Virus record (IMG/VR): IMGVR_UViG_3300025030_000021 | Coordinates: 1 to 54,661 of that record | Source of the DNA: a virus | DNA: 54,661 nt | Direction: 5' to 3' (one strand) | Shown here: positions 32,088 to 39,929 of the stretch, piece by piece | Numbering within the stretch: the stretch's first letter is position 1 | Layout: every line of letters starts with the position of its first letter | Made by a program: the position numbers and the translations under genes | The notes under the pieces: model-generated | What the model saw: the letters and a program-made list of their open reading frames with translations, nothing else | Database searches by the model: none | What the model was told of the DNA's origin: nothing

Positions 32088-32498
32088 TTAAAGCACCTCA
32101 TCGCGTTGGAATGGGATAGTGACGTTAATCTGATACCTGCCCGCGTCAACTGCGCCGACAGTGATAATCTTCGGGGTGAGCGCCCAGACGCCAGAGAAGC
32201 GAGCGTTGCGGAATATGGCGGCTGCGGTATCTGCGAGAGCTAGCGCGGCGTTATCCCCCGTACCGTCAAGCGCGTAAATCTGTGCGACGATCAAGCCGTA
32301 GCTGCGGTATTGGTTGCGCCCGTCTGGGTCGCCAATGGTGCGCTGGTTCGATTCGGCGTCAACGATGTAAAAGCGCACGTAGTGCAACGCAACAGGGGGA
32401 GTAAATGCCACGTTGGGCCATGCTACCGGCGCGGCGGTGGCGTTCCATGCTGCGGCAAACCTCGCCCTAATCGCTGCGTGCTGAGTGCTAAATCCCAT
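32088..32498 (-). CDS. Tail terminator-like protein (DUF4128-like)
   Basis: 136 residues. HAAIRARFAAAWNATAAPVA and PVALHYVRFYIVDAES fit the DUF4128/tail-terminator pattern; ends FQRDEVL. It lies between the HK97-gp10-like and tail tube genes, where the protein capping the tail tube is normally encoded. Overlaps its upstream neighbour by 11 bases. Confidence 0.75.
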   Translation of the reverse strand: MGFSTQHAAIRARFAAAWNATAAPVAWPNVAFTPPVALHYVRFYIVDAESNQRTIGDPDGRNQYRSYGLIVAQIYALDGTGDNAALALADTAAAIFRNARFSGVWALTPKIITVGAVDAGRYQINVTIPFQRDEVL

Positions 32499-32898
32499 AG
32501 TGGCTCTTTATCTCCATCACCGTTGATTCGACCATGTGAGCGCCCTGCTTGCTATGCCCTTCGTTAAGGGCGAGGATATAACTCAGTCCGTTCGAAATGT
32601 AGATTGCCTTGCCCGATTGCGCCCCATTGATCGCAGTAGACGCTTGTGCTATCTGCGCCCCTGGTGCGGAGCCTATCGGCTGCTTGTCGGTGCTTTCGCT
32701 GATAACGGCATACGGTGCGCCCACTCGGACGCCCCAATTTGCCCGCGCCCTGCCGGTATCCACTGGCGTCTTCATGACCATGCCGGTGAACGCTTGAAAT
32801 GCTATCTTTTTGACGACCACCGCGTGATGGTTAGGAATGATGACCTTGAAGATATCCCCGAAGTCGAACGCCACCTTGTCCAAACCCTCGACGCCCAT
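32488..32898 (-). CDS. HK97 gp10-like head-tail protein
   Basis: 136 residues. VVVKKIAFQAFTGMVMKTPV followed by DTGRARANWGV is the core of the HK97-gp10 family (PF04883), and NGLSYILALNEGHSKQ its usual C-terminal segment. Acts in joining head and tail. Confidence 0.85.
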   Translation of the reverse strand: MGVEGLDKVAFDFGDIFKVIIPNHHAVVVKKIAFQAFTGMVMKTPVDTGRARANWGVRVGAPYAVISESTDKQPIGSAPGAQIAQASTAINGAQSGKAIYISNGLSYILALNEGHSKQGAHMVESTVMEIKSHYGI

Positions 32899-33252
32899 CT
32901 ACTTCCTCACTTGGCACGTACTCAGCAGCGCCTCGCCCTGCGGCGATAGCGTATCCACCGCGATTACCTGCCACACCGCGCCCATGATAGTGAGCGTGTC
33001 GCCGGGGGTAGGTTCGATAACATCGGCGGAGATAACCGCCTTCTTGTCGCCAGAGATAATGGTGGTCCCTGGCGCGTTGATGATGCCGTCCCTGTAGCTC
33101 TTGGTGATTCCGTAAACCGTCCACGTCTGCGTAACTCCGCCAGAAGCGACGCCCGTAATGGGGTCATACGCACCCGAACTCACGCGGGTCAATACCATTG
33201 CCTGCCCCGATTTACGGAGGTCGGCGGCTATGTTGGCGGCTTCGGTCATCAT
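32899..33252 (-). CDS. Head-closure-like protein
   Basis: About 117 residues from ATG at 33252 (an ATG one codon later is equally possible); coupled to the previous gene by ATGA. TWTVYGITKSYRDGIINAPG and PGDTLTIMGAVWQVIAVDTL resemble small beta-barrel head-closure proteins (SPP1 gp16/lambda gpFII type). Position between connector and HK97-gp10-like genes supports this. Confidence 0.7.
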   Translation of the reverse strand: MMTEAANIAADLRKSGQAMVLTRVSSGAYDPITGVASGGVTQTWTVYGITKSYRDGIINAPGTTIISGDKKAVISADVIEPTPGDTLTIMGAVWQVIAVDTLSPQGEALLSTCQVRK

Positions 33253-33512
33253 TTCCCACCCGTCAGCAGTGTGGCCCAAAAACCCTTAGTGAATATGGCG
33301 ATGAGCCCGAGAAAGATAGCGGTCAAGAGCAGCTTGCCAATGACGCCGGACGCTGTGTTGAACGCGCTAAGGAATCGTTTCAACATTGACACTTCGTCAG
33401 GTGTTAACCCTACGTTGCACGCCGATTGCACATGAAGTGCTGCGGCGATTGCTGCTATATCCGCGTCAGTTAGCGTCCGCTGACGGGCTATGCGCTCAAT
33501 TGGCTGCGTCAT
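33249..33512 (-). CDS. Small protein with C-terminal membrane helix
   Basis: 87 residues. Soluble N-terminal part (RQRTLTDADIAAIAAALHVQ; LTPDEVSMLKRFLSAF) then a hydrophobic segment (LLLTAIFLGLIAIF, about 61-75) and FTKGFWATLL. Genes like this occur in head-tail regions of other phages; function unknown. One of few late membrane proteins here, so it is a possible holin or spanin-type candidate, weakly. Confidence 0.65.
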   Translation of the reverse strand: MTQPIERIARQRTLTDADIAAIAAALHVQSACNVGLTPDEVSMLKRFLSAFNTASGVIGKLLLTAIFLGLIAIFTKGFWATLLTGGK

Positions 33513-33513
33513 G

Positions 33514-34032
33514 TTATCCCCTTATGGCATCCGAGGATGATTTCAAAAACCGACCGATGAGTTGATCGACGACCGGGTAGGAGGCTTGATAATTGCCGAC
33601 AACGTATTCCCATTCCAAGACATCAATTTTCTTGCGCTTGAGGCGGTCCGTGGCGGCAATATCTGCGGCAAGCGGGGCGGTGAGTGCGCGGAGGGCGAGC
33701 TCGCAGGTTGCGTCACTGATCTCTTGCGGGATCTGGTCAGATGGGTAATTGCTGTAATAGTTGCCAGCGCGAAGACCGCCTGCCAAACCCGTATTGAGGT
33801 TGATGCCGTAGCGCGGGAACTCTAGGGACTGGACCACGGAGTTGACGCGCGTTCCCTTGAACCTGTCGCGGTACTTGCCATCCAGGTATCGAGTGGCGAG
33901 GACAAGGGCGCGCTCGTATTCGGGGTCGGTGGCAGCGGGTAAAGCGATAGTGCCGACATACGCCTTGAAATTAGCAAGCGTCTCGTATGAGTTGGCACCT
34001 GCAACGCCCTGCCCCACCTCTACCGTTAGCAT
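33514..34032 (-). CDS. Head-tail connector (DnaT-like ssDNA-binding family)
   Basis: 172 residues. GANSYETLANFKAYVG, ALVLATRYLDGKYRDRFKG, LEFPRYGI and IPQEISDATCELALRAL form the well-known pattern annotated as putative DnaT-like protein, which in phages is the head-tail adaptor. Located just after the coat protein gene group. Confidence 0.85.
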   Translation of the reverse strand: MLTVEVGQGVAGANSYETLANFKAYVGTIALPAATDPEYERALVLATRYLDGKYRDRFKGTRVNSVVQSLEFPRYGINLNTGLAGGLRAGNYYSNYPSDQIPQEISDATCELALRALTAPLAADIAATDRLKRKKIDVLEWEYVVGNYQASYPVVDQLIGRFLKSSSDAIRG

Positions 34033-34169
34033 CTCTTACATGCCTCCATGGAGGGGGTTTCGGTGCAGCACTTGCCGCCGTTCTTCATCATATCTTCGCA
34101 ACATTTGACGGCCTTCTTCATCTCTGCGGTAGCGTTGCCGCCATTGGGTGCTTTCGGTTTCATTTCCAT
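34026..34169 (-). CDS. Small CC-CC motif protein
   Basis: 47 residues from ATG at 34169 with AAGGAGCAATTA; overlaps the previous stop (TAATG) and next start. Contains KCCEDMMKNGGKCC, a symmetric double-Cys motif, and ends CKRC. Possibly metal-binding or disulfide-linked in the virion. Function unknown; a longer Arg-rich frame over the same bases is a shadow. Confidence 0.6.
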   Translation of the reverse strand: MEMKPKAPNGGNATAEMKKAVKCCEDMMKNGGKCCTETPSMEACKRC

Positions 34170-34312
34170 TAATTGCTCCTTGGCCGCTTCTTCGAAGTGT
34201 TATCGGTGGCTGCACCCTCAACGAATACTTCCATCGTGGCAGCGTCGAAATCGGCGTCTTCGATGATGATGAAATCGCCTTGAGTTTCTTTGTGGCTAGA
34301 CTTTATCCGCAT
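34169..34312 (-). CDS. Small acidic protein after coat gene
   Basis: 47 residues from ATG at 34312 with AAGGTGACAT. Starts MRIKSSHKETQGDFIIIEDA, ends with a basic SKKRPRSN. In many phages such small genes follow the coat gene. Function unknown. Confidence 0.55.
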   Translation of the reverse strand: MRIKSSHKETQGDFIIIEDADFDAATMEVFVEGAATDNTSKKRPRSN

Positions 34313-34364
34313 ATGTCACCTTTCAGAATGAGGGGGAGAGCCGAAACCCTCCCCCTTGTAGTCA

Positions 34365-35516
34365 CTAGCCGAGCAACAGTGCGCAATGCTCCGGCTTGAT
34401 CATCTTGACCCCCCAGCACGCGCTGATCTCGTACTGCATCTGGCGATACTGAGGATACAGGGCAATTTCGAAGGACAGCCCCGAGCGCGGATCGGTGATG
34501 GATACGCGGTCAACGGCAAGGTCACCTTCAGCGGGCAGTGCGGGCATGCGGGTAGCCAGCACGATAGCGCAGCGGTCAAACGCCATGGAGCGGGCGGCGG
34601 CGGCGACTACGGTAAGCGCCACAGCAGAGGCCGGAAGCGCCTGACGAAGGCCGGGAGCGGCAAGGGTGATTACCCCGCCCGAAACAGCGCCGACGCCGGT
34701 CTTGACAACGTACTTGTTGGCGTCGTTGGCGAAAGTGATTACGTCGCCGGCCACGATGGTGCCCGTGCCGACAGCCGCGAGGGTGATAGCGGTCGCTCCG
34801 ATTGCATAGCCTGCCGTGTTGGTGGTGGCAGATGCGCCAGTACCGGCAACGGAGGTTTTCACCTGGCCCGATTCGCGCAGTTTGAAACCGTGGATGTCGA
34901 GGAGGGTGCCCTGCTCACGAAGAGACATGGTTCCGGCCTCGTTCGCCTTGGTCAGGATGCCCAGCGAGCGGGCTTTTGCACCGGCTGCGGTGTCGATAAC
35001 CAGCGACATGTCGGACATGTGGCATCCGTTGTCGGCAAGAATCTTGCGAGCCTGGGCGGTGTCGGAAAGGTCGGAGGCAAACGGAGTGGTGCCAGCGGTG
35101 CCGTAGGCGCGGGAAGCTGCTACGTGCAGCGCGGCGATGTCGGCTTCCATCTCGTTAGTCAGTGCGCGGATTGCCTGGGCAAGCTGGCTCTGTTTGACGT
35201 TGAGCTGTCCAGGGCCGTTGTTATTCAGCGCAAGGGTCTGCTCACCATTCCAGCGCAGAGGCACCCTGCGGGCTTTGGTAATCTGGAGCTGGACAGAGCC
35301 AATGGTCTGGTCACCGTCATTCGGAGGGGTGACGCCGGGGGTGATGTCGGACGCGGTGGATTCGGGTGCTACGAAGCTGGTCACGTTCTGGCCGACAGCA
35401 GCGCGGGAGACATCAGCGTCGAGGGTGACGGAGGGGATGAAACCTACCTGCTCGCGGGAAACAACGTCCAGCGATACGTAGAGGTCAGCGATAAGATTCG
35501 TGATCGTATTACTCAT
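34365..35516 (-). CDS. Major capsid protein, P22 coat-like
   Basis: 383 residues, AAGGAGTATCACAA upstream. LDADVSRAAVGQNVTSFVAP, ITKARRVPLRWNGEQTLAL and IRALTNEMEADIAALHVAAS are typical of the P22 coat family (HK97 fold). Residues about 225-305 (GYAIGATAITLAAVGTGTIV... ) form an inserted Gly/Ala/Val beta domain in the place of the P22 I-domain. Preceded by the scaffold gene, as expected. Confidence 0.88.
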   Translation of the reverse strand: MSNTITNLIADLYVSLDVVSREQVGFIPSVTLDADVSRAAVGQNVTSFVAPESTASDITPGVTPPNDGDQTIGSVQLQITKARRVPLRWNGEQTLALNNNGPGQLNVKQSQLAQAIRALTNEMEADIAALHVAASRAYGTAGTTPFASDLSDTAQARKILADNGCHMSDMSLVIDTAAGAKARSLGILTKANEAGTMSLREQGTLLDIHGFKLRESGQVKTSVAGTGASATTNTAGYAIGATAITLAAVGTGTIVAGDVITFANDANKYVVKTGVGAVSGGVITLAAPGLRQALPASAVALTVVAAAARSMAFDRCAIVLATRMPALPAEGDLAVDRVSITDPRSGLSFEIALYPQYRQMQYEISACWGVKMIKPEHCALLLG

Positions 35517-35560
35517 TTGTGATACTCCTTACGGTCCTGTCTCTCGACGGTCCCTGTTAG

Positions 35561-36346
35561 TTAATCGGTAATTGTCACACGGGCAATCGACAATGCCGAC
35601 TGTTCCGCAGGGGATTTTGCTGTGAACTCTGCGCGGGTGATGGTCTTGGCATCCGCCGTCTTGGTCGTGGTGCTCTGCTGCGCCCCGCTGCCGCCGCCTG
35701 TAGCCAGCTTGTAATGGTCGCGCTTGGGGTGAGCGTCAACGAGCGTTGCAAATGCCGTCTCGAAGTCGGCAGGCGCTCCGTATGCGTCGAGGATCTGCCT
35801 GCCGTCATCGTAGCGGCCAACCTTCTGCCCGTTTTCGATGGTGAAATTCTTGCCCCACTTCAACTCGGCGTCCTCTGGGGTATCCTTCCAGATGGTCGAT
35901 TTGATGTATTCCGACATGGCGAACCCTTTGCCGATCTGCTCCTTGTAGAGCTGCCCGTCGCGCTCGGCTATCACCTTGTCACGCTCGGCCAACTGGTCAA
36001 CGAACGGCTTTACGGACGCCTGGACGAGCTTCTGAATGCCGTCATCGTCCATGACCTTCTTGCCCTCCATCGAAGCCATGAACTGAATACCCTTCAGTGC
36101 TTCGGCGGGGTCTTCGATACCTGCGAACGCTGCCAACTTTTCGGCGGCTTCCTTGAGCGAGTGGCGGGAGTCACTGTCCAGCTTGTTGAGCCTAGCGATG
36201 TTCAGCCGGTTAGCCTCTGCATCAACTGCGCTCTCCTTGCCGTCAGTGTCGTTGACATACAGGGGATTTCCGCCCGACAGTACGCCATACTCCACTTCTT
36301 CCCCGTCTTCGCCCTTGATCACTACCGTCTTCAGTTTCAGCGCCAT
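35561..36346 (-). CDS. Capsid scaffold-like protein
   Basis: 261 residues. N-terminal beta part (LKLKTVVIKGEDGEEVEYGV), central charged helix (SVKPFVDQLAERDKVIAERD) and flexible Ser/Thr/Ala-rich tail. Composition, size and place directly before the coat gene fit a scaffold protein. First long gene of late operon 2; AAGGAGCACGACAA precedes the ATG. Confidence 0.75.
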   Translation of the reverse strand: MALKLKTVVIKGEDGEEVEYGVLSGGNPLYVNDTDGKESAVDAEANRLNIARLNKLDSDSRHSLKEAAEKLAAFAGIEDPAEALKGIQFMASMEGKKVMDDDGIQKLVQASVKPFVDQLAERDKVIAERDGQLYKEQIGKGFAMSEYIKSTIWKDTPEDAELKWGKNFTIENGQKVGRYDDGRQILDAYGAPADFETAFATLVDAHPKRDHYKLATGGGSGAQQSTTTKTADAKTITRAEFTAKSPAEQSALSIARVTITD

Positions 36347-36461
36347 TTGTCGTGCTCCTTACTTGGCATCTCGCCAGTGTGAAATGATGTTGCGAGGGCT
36401 TCAAGCCCGTGGTACGGGGGGGAGCGTCGCGCTCCGTGGGACAGTGTTATTTCTAATAAGA

Positions 36462-36530
36462 CTAAAGAGGTCTTGTTTGTCTTAAGACCAAAGGGATAAT
36501 ATTTGTCTTGTTGCGCGATGCCTTTTTCAT
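36462..36530 (-). CDS. 22-residue putative leader peptide
   Basis: MKKASRNKTNIIPLVLRQTRPL after a strong AAGGGGGAAAG ribosome site, within the long leader of late operon 2. It is followed by GGAGCG/CGCTCC (36421-36435) and GGGCT/AGCCC (36396-36408) hairpins before the scaffold gene, and its own codons contain repeated AAGAC segments. It could be a regulatory leader peptide or a start site for translation coupling. Confidence 0.45.
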   Translation of the reverse strand: MKKASRNKTNIIPLVLRQTRPL

Positions 36531-36539
36531 CTTTCCCCC

Positions 36540-36893
36540 TTCCTAAGCATGGAGCCTGATAAGCAAGACTTTCAGCTAGGTCGCACTCAATCAGTGCTGG
36601 AGTACTCGATGCTTTCCCTCTTGGGCGGTCGATGCCCGAAGTTTCAGAGGTACTATTTCCCCTGTCAGCTTTCTTTGCCCCGCTGACCGCGATAATGGGG
36701 ATTGAATCCGCTATCGCGCTTCCAGAGCCACCTATTTAAAGGCCGGAAGGTCGGGTCGGAAGATGAACCGTTGCCCGTTTAGTTTTGCGTCCACAAGGCC
36801 GGGACACTCGGCGGAAGTTTTACCAGCGTGCCTGTATAGCTGGCGTCACCTCCCCGCTACAACGCCGCAGGAGTCGGGCACTTACTTTTTTAC
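36540..36893 (-). ncRNA. Structured leader RNA of late operon 2
   Basis: About 350 nt without a gene between promoter 36900-36928 and the leader peptide. Predicted stems (plus coordinates): GGCGT/ACGCC 36842-36866, CCAGC/GCTGG 36823-36843, GCCG/CGGC 36798-36812, CGCGATA/TATCGCG 36688-36718, GTCAGC/GCTGAC 36664-36687, GCACT/AGTGC 36583-36597. Shares CTCCTGCGG, CTGGT and CGAGTRTCC, in that order, with the other late leader at 50160-50523. Likely a cis-acting RNA, for example for antitermination. Confidence 0.55.
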
Positions 36894-36899
36894 GCGCCC

Positions 36900-36948
36900 A
36901 CATTATCACAACTTCTTATCTTTGTCAAGTGCATAATTACTTAGTCAT
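36900..36948 (-). promoter_or_regulatory. Late operon 2 promoter with palindrome box
   Basis: TTGACA (36928-36923), 17-base spacer, TAATGT (36905-36900) on the minus strand; box ATGACTAAGTAAT (36948-36936), a near-perfect palindrome, seven bases upstream. Should drive scaffold through DUF1353. Confidence 0.75.
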
Positions 36949-36978
36949 GATTATGACGGAACGGAGTAAACATTAATC

Positions 36979-37028
36979 CTGGCACAGTGAACTATTGTGT
37001 TGACTTTAGCGCCCATACGTGGCAATAT
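36979..37028 (+). promoter_or_regulatory. Plus-strand promoter of the small-gene island
   Basis: TTGACT (37000-37005), 17-base spacer, CAATAT (37023-37028). The half-box AGTGAA (36986-36991) lies eight bases upstream, the same placement as in the minus-strand promoters, preceded by GGCACA as at 8002-8051. Divergent from the late promoter 36900-36928. Confidence 0.6.
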
Positions 37029-37067
37029 GTACACATGCAGCACAAAACGGCTAATAAGGGGTGATAC

Positions 37068-37292
37068 ATGTCGAATAAATCAAACGGCGGGTTATTTTCA
37101 AGTGACGGGCGGGTGATGGACGATCAGTTATATACAAGGCCGGAGGTGTCTGTGATTCTTAGCTGTTCAATCAATTTTCTCGCCAAAGATGCCATGAAGG
37201 AGACTCCGCTACTGCCATTTATCAAACTGTCTCCCAAGTTTGTCAGGTATCGCGGGTCGGACATCAAGAGGTTTATGAACGGGGGTAAGTAG
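37068..37292 (+). CDS. AlpA/excisionase-like DNA-binding protein
   Basis: 74 residues after AAGGGGTGATAC. LYTRPEVSVILSCSINFLAK then FIKLSPKFVRYRGSDIKRFM fits the small winged-helix AlpA/MerR-like proteins used as excisionases or regulators. First gene of the plus-strand island. It could be the excisionase partner of the integrase or a local regulator. Confidence 0.65.
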   Translation: MSNKSNGGLFSSDGRVMDDQLYTRPEVSVILSCSINFLAKDAMKETPLLPFIKLSPKFVRYRGSDIKRFMNGGK

Positions 37293-37293
37293 T

Positions 37294-37815
37294 ATGAACA
37301 CGGTTAAACTTTGCAAGAGGGGGCATGAGCGGACGCCGGAGAATGTGAACAAGCGGAATGACTGTAAAATATGCCAGGCGATGAGAGCCGAAATATGGCG
37401 CAAGGACCACGCCGATGTTCTGCGCGAGCGCCGTAGCGTTGTTAGGCTCGGAGATTTAATGTCTGCCAGGGAGAAGGACCGTATAAAGCGTACCCAAAAC
37501 CCTGAAGCAGCCCGACTCCGTAGCGCCGCTTGGCATGCCGCACACCCAAATGAAACTCAAGCAGGCAACCGTAAATGGCGGGCCGAAAACCCAGAAAGGG
37601 CGAGGTCCAATAAGAACGCATGGAATAACGCAAACAAAGATAAGCTTGCCGCCTACAGCAAGAAGAGTGCTGAGGACATAACTATGTGCTACGTTGCGGC
37701 TAGACTGCGCTTGCCAGTTTCGAAATTAACTCCAGAACTTTTTGAAATCAAGAGAGATAAAATATTAATGAGCCGAGAGTTGAAGCAACTGCATTTATCA
37801 ATTAAGGGAGAATAA
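37294..37815 (+). CDS. Basic protein with zinc knuckle and W-x-NP repeats
   Basis: 173 residues. The N-terminus, LCKRGHERTPENVNK...CKIC, is the zinc knuckle that opens many phage HNH homing endonucleases. It is followed by about three repeats with a W...NP..A/R pattern (AWHAAHPNETQAGNRKW; RKWRAENPERARSNKNAW; AWNNANKDKLAAYSKK), highly basic and likely DNA-binding. The HNH catalytic part is not visible, so it may be a decayed homing endonuclease or a specialised DNA-binding protein. Confidence 0.55.
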   Translation: MNTVKLCKRGHERTPENVNKRNDCKICQAMRAEIWRKDHADVLRERRSVVRLGDLMSAREKDRIKRTQNPEAARLRSAAWHAAHPNETQAGNRKWRAENPERARSNKNAWNNANKDKLAAYSKKSAEDITMCYVAARLRLPVSKLTPELFEIKRDKILMSRELKQLHLSIKGE

Positions 37816-37816
37816 C

Positions 37817-38206
37817 ATGGGAATCATCGAAACGGAGTACATGGACATTCGGGAAATAAGGAAGCAGCTTGACAGTGGGAAGATTGACAATGAGCGGGCG
37901 CTTGTACTGATGAAGATTTACAGCGAACTTGGCAAGCGCGTTGACCAGACGATTAAGCTAATGTGCCTTGACCTCAACCACGGGGCGAAGGCATCGAAGC
38001 TGGTCAACTCCAAGAACCTCCTTTCGTCTGGCACCGCCATGCAGGCGGATGCGCCGATGTTGGAAGAAAAGGTGAAGTGTCCAGAGAAGGGTGACCTTCT
38101 CGTTTGCCGCCAAGAATGTCTTGATTATAGCGGAGACTCCCGCCACATAGACGCTTGCCAGAAGTGTGACCAGTTCTCAATAACCCGCAAACAGATTTGC
38201 CCATAA
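37817..38206 (+). CDS. Hypothetical protein with C-terminal Cys cluster
   Basis: 129 residues after GGGAGAATAAC. Helical N-terminus (YMDIREIRKQLDSGKIDNER; RVDQTIKLMCLDLN) and a C-terminal cluster of six cysteines (KCPEKG...VCRQEC...CQKCDQF...C) that probably binds zinc. Function unknown; part of the island. Confidence 0.6.
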   Translation: MGIIETEYMDIREIRKQLDSGKIDNERALVLMKIYSELGKRVDQTIKLMCLDLNHGAKASKLVNSKNLLSSGTAMQADAPMLEEKVKCPEKGDLLVCRQECLDYSGDSRHIDACQKCDQFSITRKQICP

Positions 38207-38220
38207 AAAGGAGCTACTCA

Positions 38221-38412
38221 ATGAAGATGACCGTCCAGCAATACGTGGATTCTCACCCCTATCACACCATGGCGTCATTCCGGTGGATTCTATTCAACCG
38301 CGCCACTAACGGTCTGAGCGCGTCCGGTGCTATAATCAAGCTCGGCAAGAAAATAATCATCGACGTGGAGAAAGCGGAAGCGTGGGAAAACAGCAAGCGG
38401 GAAACATTTTAG
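38221..38412 (+). CDS. Excisionase/AlpA-like small DNA-binding protein
   Basis: 63 residues from ATG at 38221, chosen for AGGAGCTACTCA. TVQQYVDSHPYHTMASFRWI then NRATNGLSASGAIIKLGKKI and IDVEKAEAW is the layout of small excisionase/DNA-binding proteins common in mobile elements. A second candidate excisionase. Confidence 0.65.
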   Translation: MKMTVQQYVDSHPYHTMASFRWILFNRATNGLSASGAIIKLGKKIIIDVEKAEAWENSKRETF

Positions 38413-38465
38413 CGCGCCTAGCAACTTAACCAAGTAACCACACCCCCTCCTGTGCCACTAAATAG

Positions 38466-38494
38466 TTGACAGGGTGAAGGGGGTTTGGTATTCT
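38466..38494 (+). promoter_or_regulatory. Strong plus-strand promoter
   Basis: TTGACA (38466-38471), exactly 17 bases, TATTCT (38489-38494). No palindrome upstream, so it should be active independent of that regulator, possibly in the lysogen. Drives 38527-39845. Confidence 0.85.
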
Positions 38495-38526
38495 CTGGAT
38501 GTGGGAAATTATAAGGGGGGCAAAGT

Positions 38527-38916
38527 ATGCAAACGATTAAGGGTAAGATAACGTTGCTATTTTCAGAAAAAGGAATGTCGATTAGGCTGGACGATTCAGA
38601 CGCCGTGATCGCATTTTGCGACATCGAGCTTGACGCAGAACAGACCTGCGCGGCAATGTCCCGCCAAGCGCACGTTCCTTGCGTTATCAACGTGGGGGGC
38701 CTTGAAAACGTGGGGAAGGTGCGGGAGCATAAAAGTTTCTCCTTCCCGATAGGTGTTGACGGTTATGATCGCAAGAAGGACGTTGCCATTGCTGCGTGTG
38801 CTGTTCATTGCCCAGAGGGATGGACGCCCGATAACTATTTCGGCTCACAGGGGTCATTTTACACTGCGGAAGATGGGACGCAGATGGCCCGATGCATGAT
38901 AATGCGTTGGGCGTAG
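38527..38916 (+). CDS. Hypothetical protein
   Basis: 129 residues after AAGGGGGGCAAAGT. Beta-rich start (MQTIKGKITLLFSEKGMSIRL), a helix with EQTCAAMSRQAH, then GWTPDNYFGSQGSFYTAEDG. Directly downstream of the strongest-looking island promoter, so probably the main product of this cassette. No family recognised. Confidence 0.65.
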   Translation: MQTIKGKITLLFSEKGMSIRLDDSDAVIAFCDIELDAEQTCAAMSRQAHVPCVINVGGLENVGKVREHKSFSFPIGVDGYDRKKDVAIAACAVHCPEGWTPDNYFGSQGSFYTAEDGTQMARCMIMRWA

Positions 38917-38967
38917 TCGCCCCGCTAGCGCGGCAGTGTTAGCGTCAATCTAATGGAGGGGGAAATT

Positions 38968-39078
38968 ATGCGTGAGTCGGATCTTGCAGGCGCATTCTTC
39001 GAAGCTGTCGGCAAATTCACGGTGATGGCCATCGCCATACTTGGCACCATCTGCCTGCTATTGTGGGCGTTCAACTAA
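38968..39078 (+). CDS. 36-residue single-pass membrane peptide
   Basis: Short frame with GGAGGGGGAAATT before the ATG. MRESDLAGAFFEAVGKFTV then a hydrophobic helix (MAIAILGTICLLLWAF). A membrane microprotein of the island; could be an exclusion or toxin-like peptide, unproven. Confidence 0.55.
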   Translation: MRESDLAGAFFEAVGKFTVMAIAILGTICLLLWAFN

Positions 39079-39117
39079 CCCCCGCCATGCCGCGAGGGTA
39101 AATTACAGGGGGTGGAG

Positions 39118-39246
39118 ATGAAATGTGTAAAGTGTGGTTTTGAGCATTGGGCAACAATGGAGTTTGTGTTCATTGACGGTGAGGCGGTCTGCGTTGATTG
39201 CGCCGGCTTCGCCCCGCCAACATGCGGAAATAACGGGGATTACTAA
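39118..39246 (+). CDS. Small zinc-ribbon protein
   Basis: 42 residues after GGTGGAG. CVKC at the N-terminus and CVDC plus a further Cys form a zinc-ribbon pattern. Function unknown. Confidence 0.5.
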   Translation: MKCVKCGFEHWATMEFVFIDGEAVCVDCAGFAPPTCGNNGDY

Positions 39247-39277
39247 CCGCCCGGCTCTGCCGCGCAAGGAGTTATGA

Positions 39278-39460
39278 GTGAGAGAAATTGAGAGCATATC
39301 GTGCTCATGCGGTGGAGCGGTGGAGGAACAGGAGCCTACCTCTGTCGAGGAGATCGCACACGGTTGCGGCACGTCGGGATGCTGCGTCAACGCTTGGCAA
39401 TGCGCGAAATGCGGCACGCGCTTTACGGTGGCTCTGGAGGCTCCAGAATGCGAGTGGTGA
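39278..39460 (+). CDS. Small Cys-rich protein, GTG start
   Basis: 60 residues from GTG at 39278 with AAGGAG six bases upstream. Cysteines CSCGG, CGTSGCC, CAKCG suggest one or two metal sites. Overlaps the next gene. Confidence 0.55.
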   Translation: MREIESISCSCGGAVEEQEPTSVEEIAHGCGTSGCCVNAWQCAKCGTRFTVALEAPECEW

Positions 39461-39657
39461 TGGAATGGACAAGTGACGCGCCCACGGAGGCGGGGTTTTA
39501 CTGGCTACATCAAGCGCATCGTCTGCTGCTAGTGCGCGTGGGTCAACCCATCGGTGACTCCCGCCTCTGGGTGCAATATCACGGCACAAAGTACGAGGAA
39601 ACGGTGGATCACCTGGGCGGGTGGGAGTGGTACGGCCCCCTCACTCCGCCAGTATGA
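39448..39657 (+). CDS. DUF551-like small protein
   Basis: 69 residues from ATG at 39448, with GGAGG seven bases upstream (an ATG at 39460 coupled by TGATG is possible). W-TSDAPTEAGFYWLHQ ... WEWYGPLTPP follows the DUF551 pattern of small phage proteins; a related protein is encoded at 46784-46999. Function of DUF551 is unknown. Confidence 0.6.
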   Translation: MRVVMEWTSDAPTEAGFYWLHQAHRLLLVRVGQPIGDSRLWVQYHGTKYEETVDHLGGWEWYGPLTPPV

Positions 39658-39845
39658 GCGAACGATACCAGCTAAATTTCATGTGGGGATCTGTGGGCAT
39701 CGGCGGCAAATGGCACCATAACCCGTATCTTGCCAAAACGGAGGATGTACAACTCGCGGAGAATGTCGCGGGCGGCTCAGTTTGCGCGGCATGTAGGCAT
39801 ACGGTCAATACGTGCAAGTGCGCCAGTATGACGTATTTAGCATAA
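39654..39845 (+). CDS. Small Cys-containing protein
   Basis: 63 residues from ATG at 39654, coupled as ATGA. C-terminal CAACRHTVNTCKC is a compact metal-binding motif. Last protein gene of the island. Confidence 0.55.
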   Translation: MSERYQLNFMWGSVGIGGKWHHNPYLAKTEDVQLAENVAGGSVCAACRHTVNTCKCASMTYLA

Positions 39846-39894
39846 TGCGCGGATATGGCAACGGAGTCATAGCTAGCCCCTGCGATAATTCTTA

Positions 39895-39923
39895 TTGACA
39901 ACTGCGGCATGACAGGGTAAAGT
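39895..39923 (+). promoter_or_regulatory. Plus-strand promoter for candidate small RNA
   Basis: TTGACA (39895-39900), 17-base spacer, TAAAGT (39918-39923). No sizeable gene follows before a terminator about 200 bases downstream. Confidence 0.65.
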
Positions 39924-39929
39924 TTAACG

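Noticed and set aside
34386-35522. Long plus-strand open frame (378 codons) opposite the coat gene
   Set aside because: Gly/Arg-rich low-complexity translation, no ribosome site; it mirrors the codon bias of the well-supported coat gene on the other strand.
36690-36720. tRNA-like T-loop (TTCAATC) in late leader 2
   Set aside because: The flanking bases do not form a T-stem and no acceptor or anticodon arms fit; no tRNA supported.
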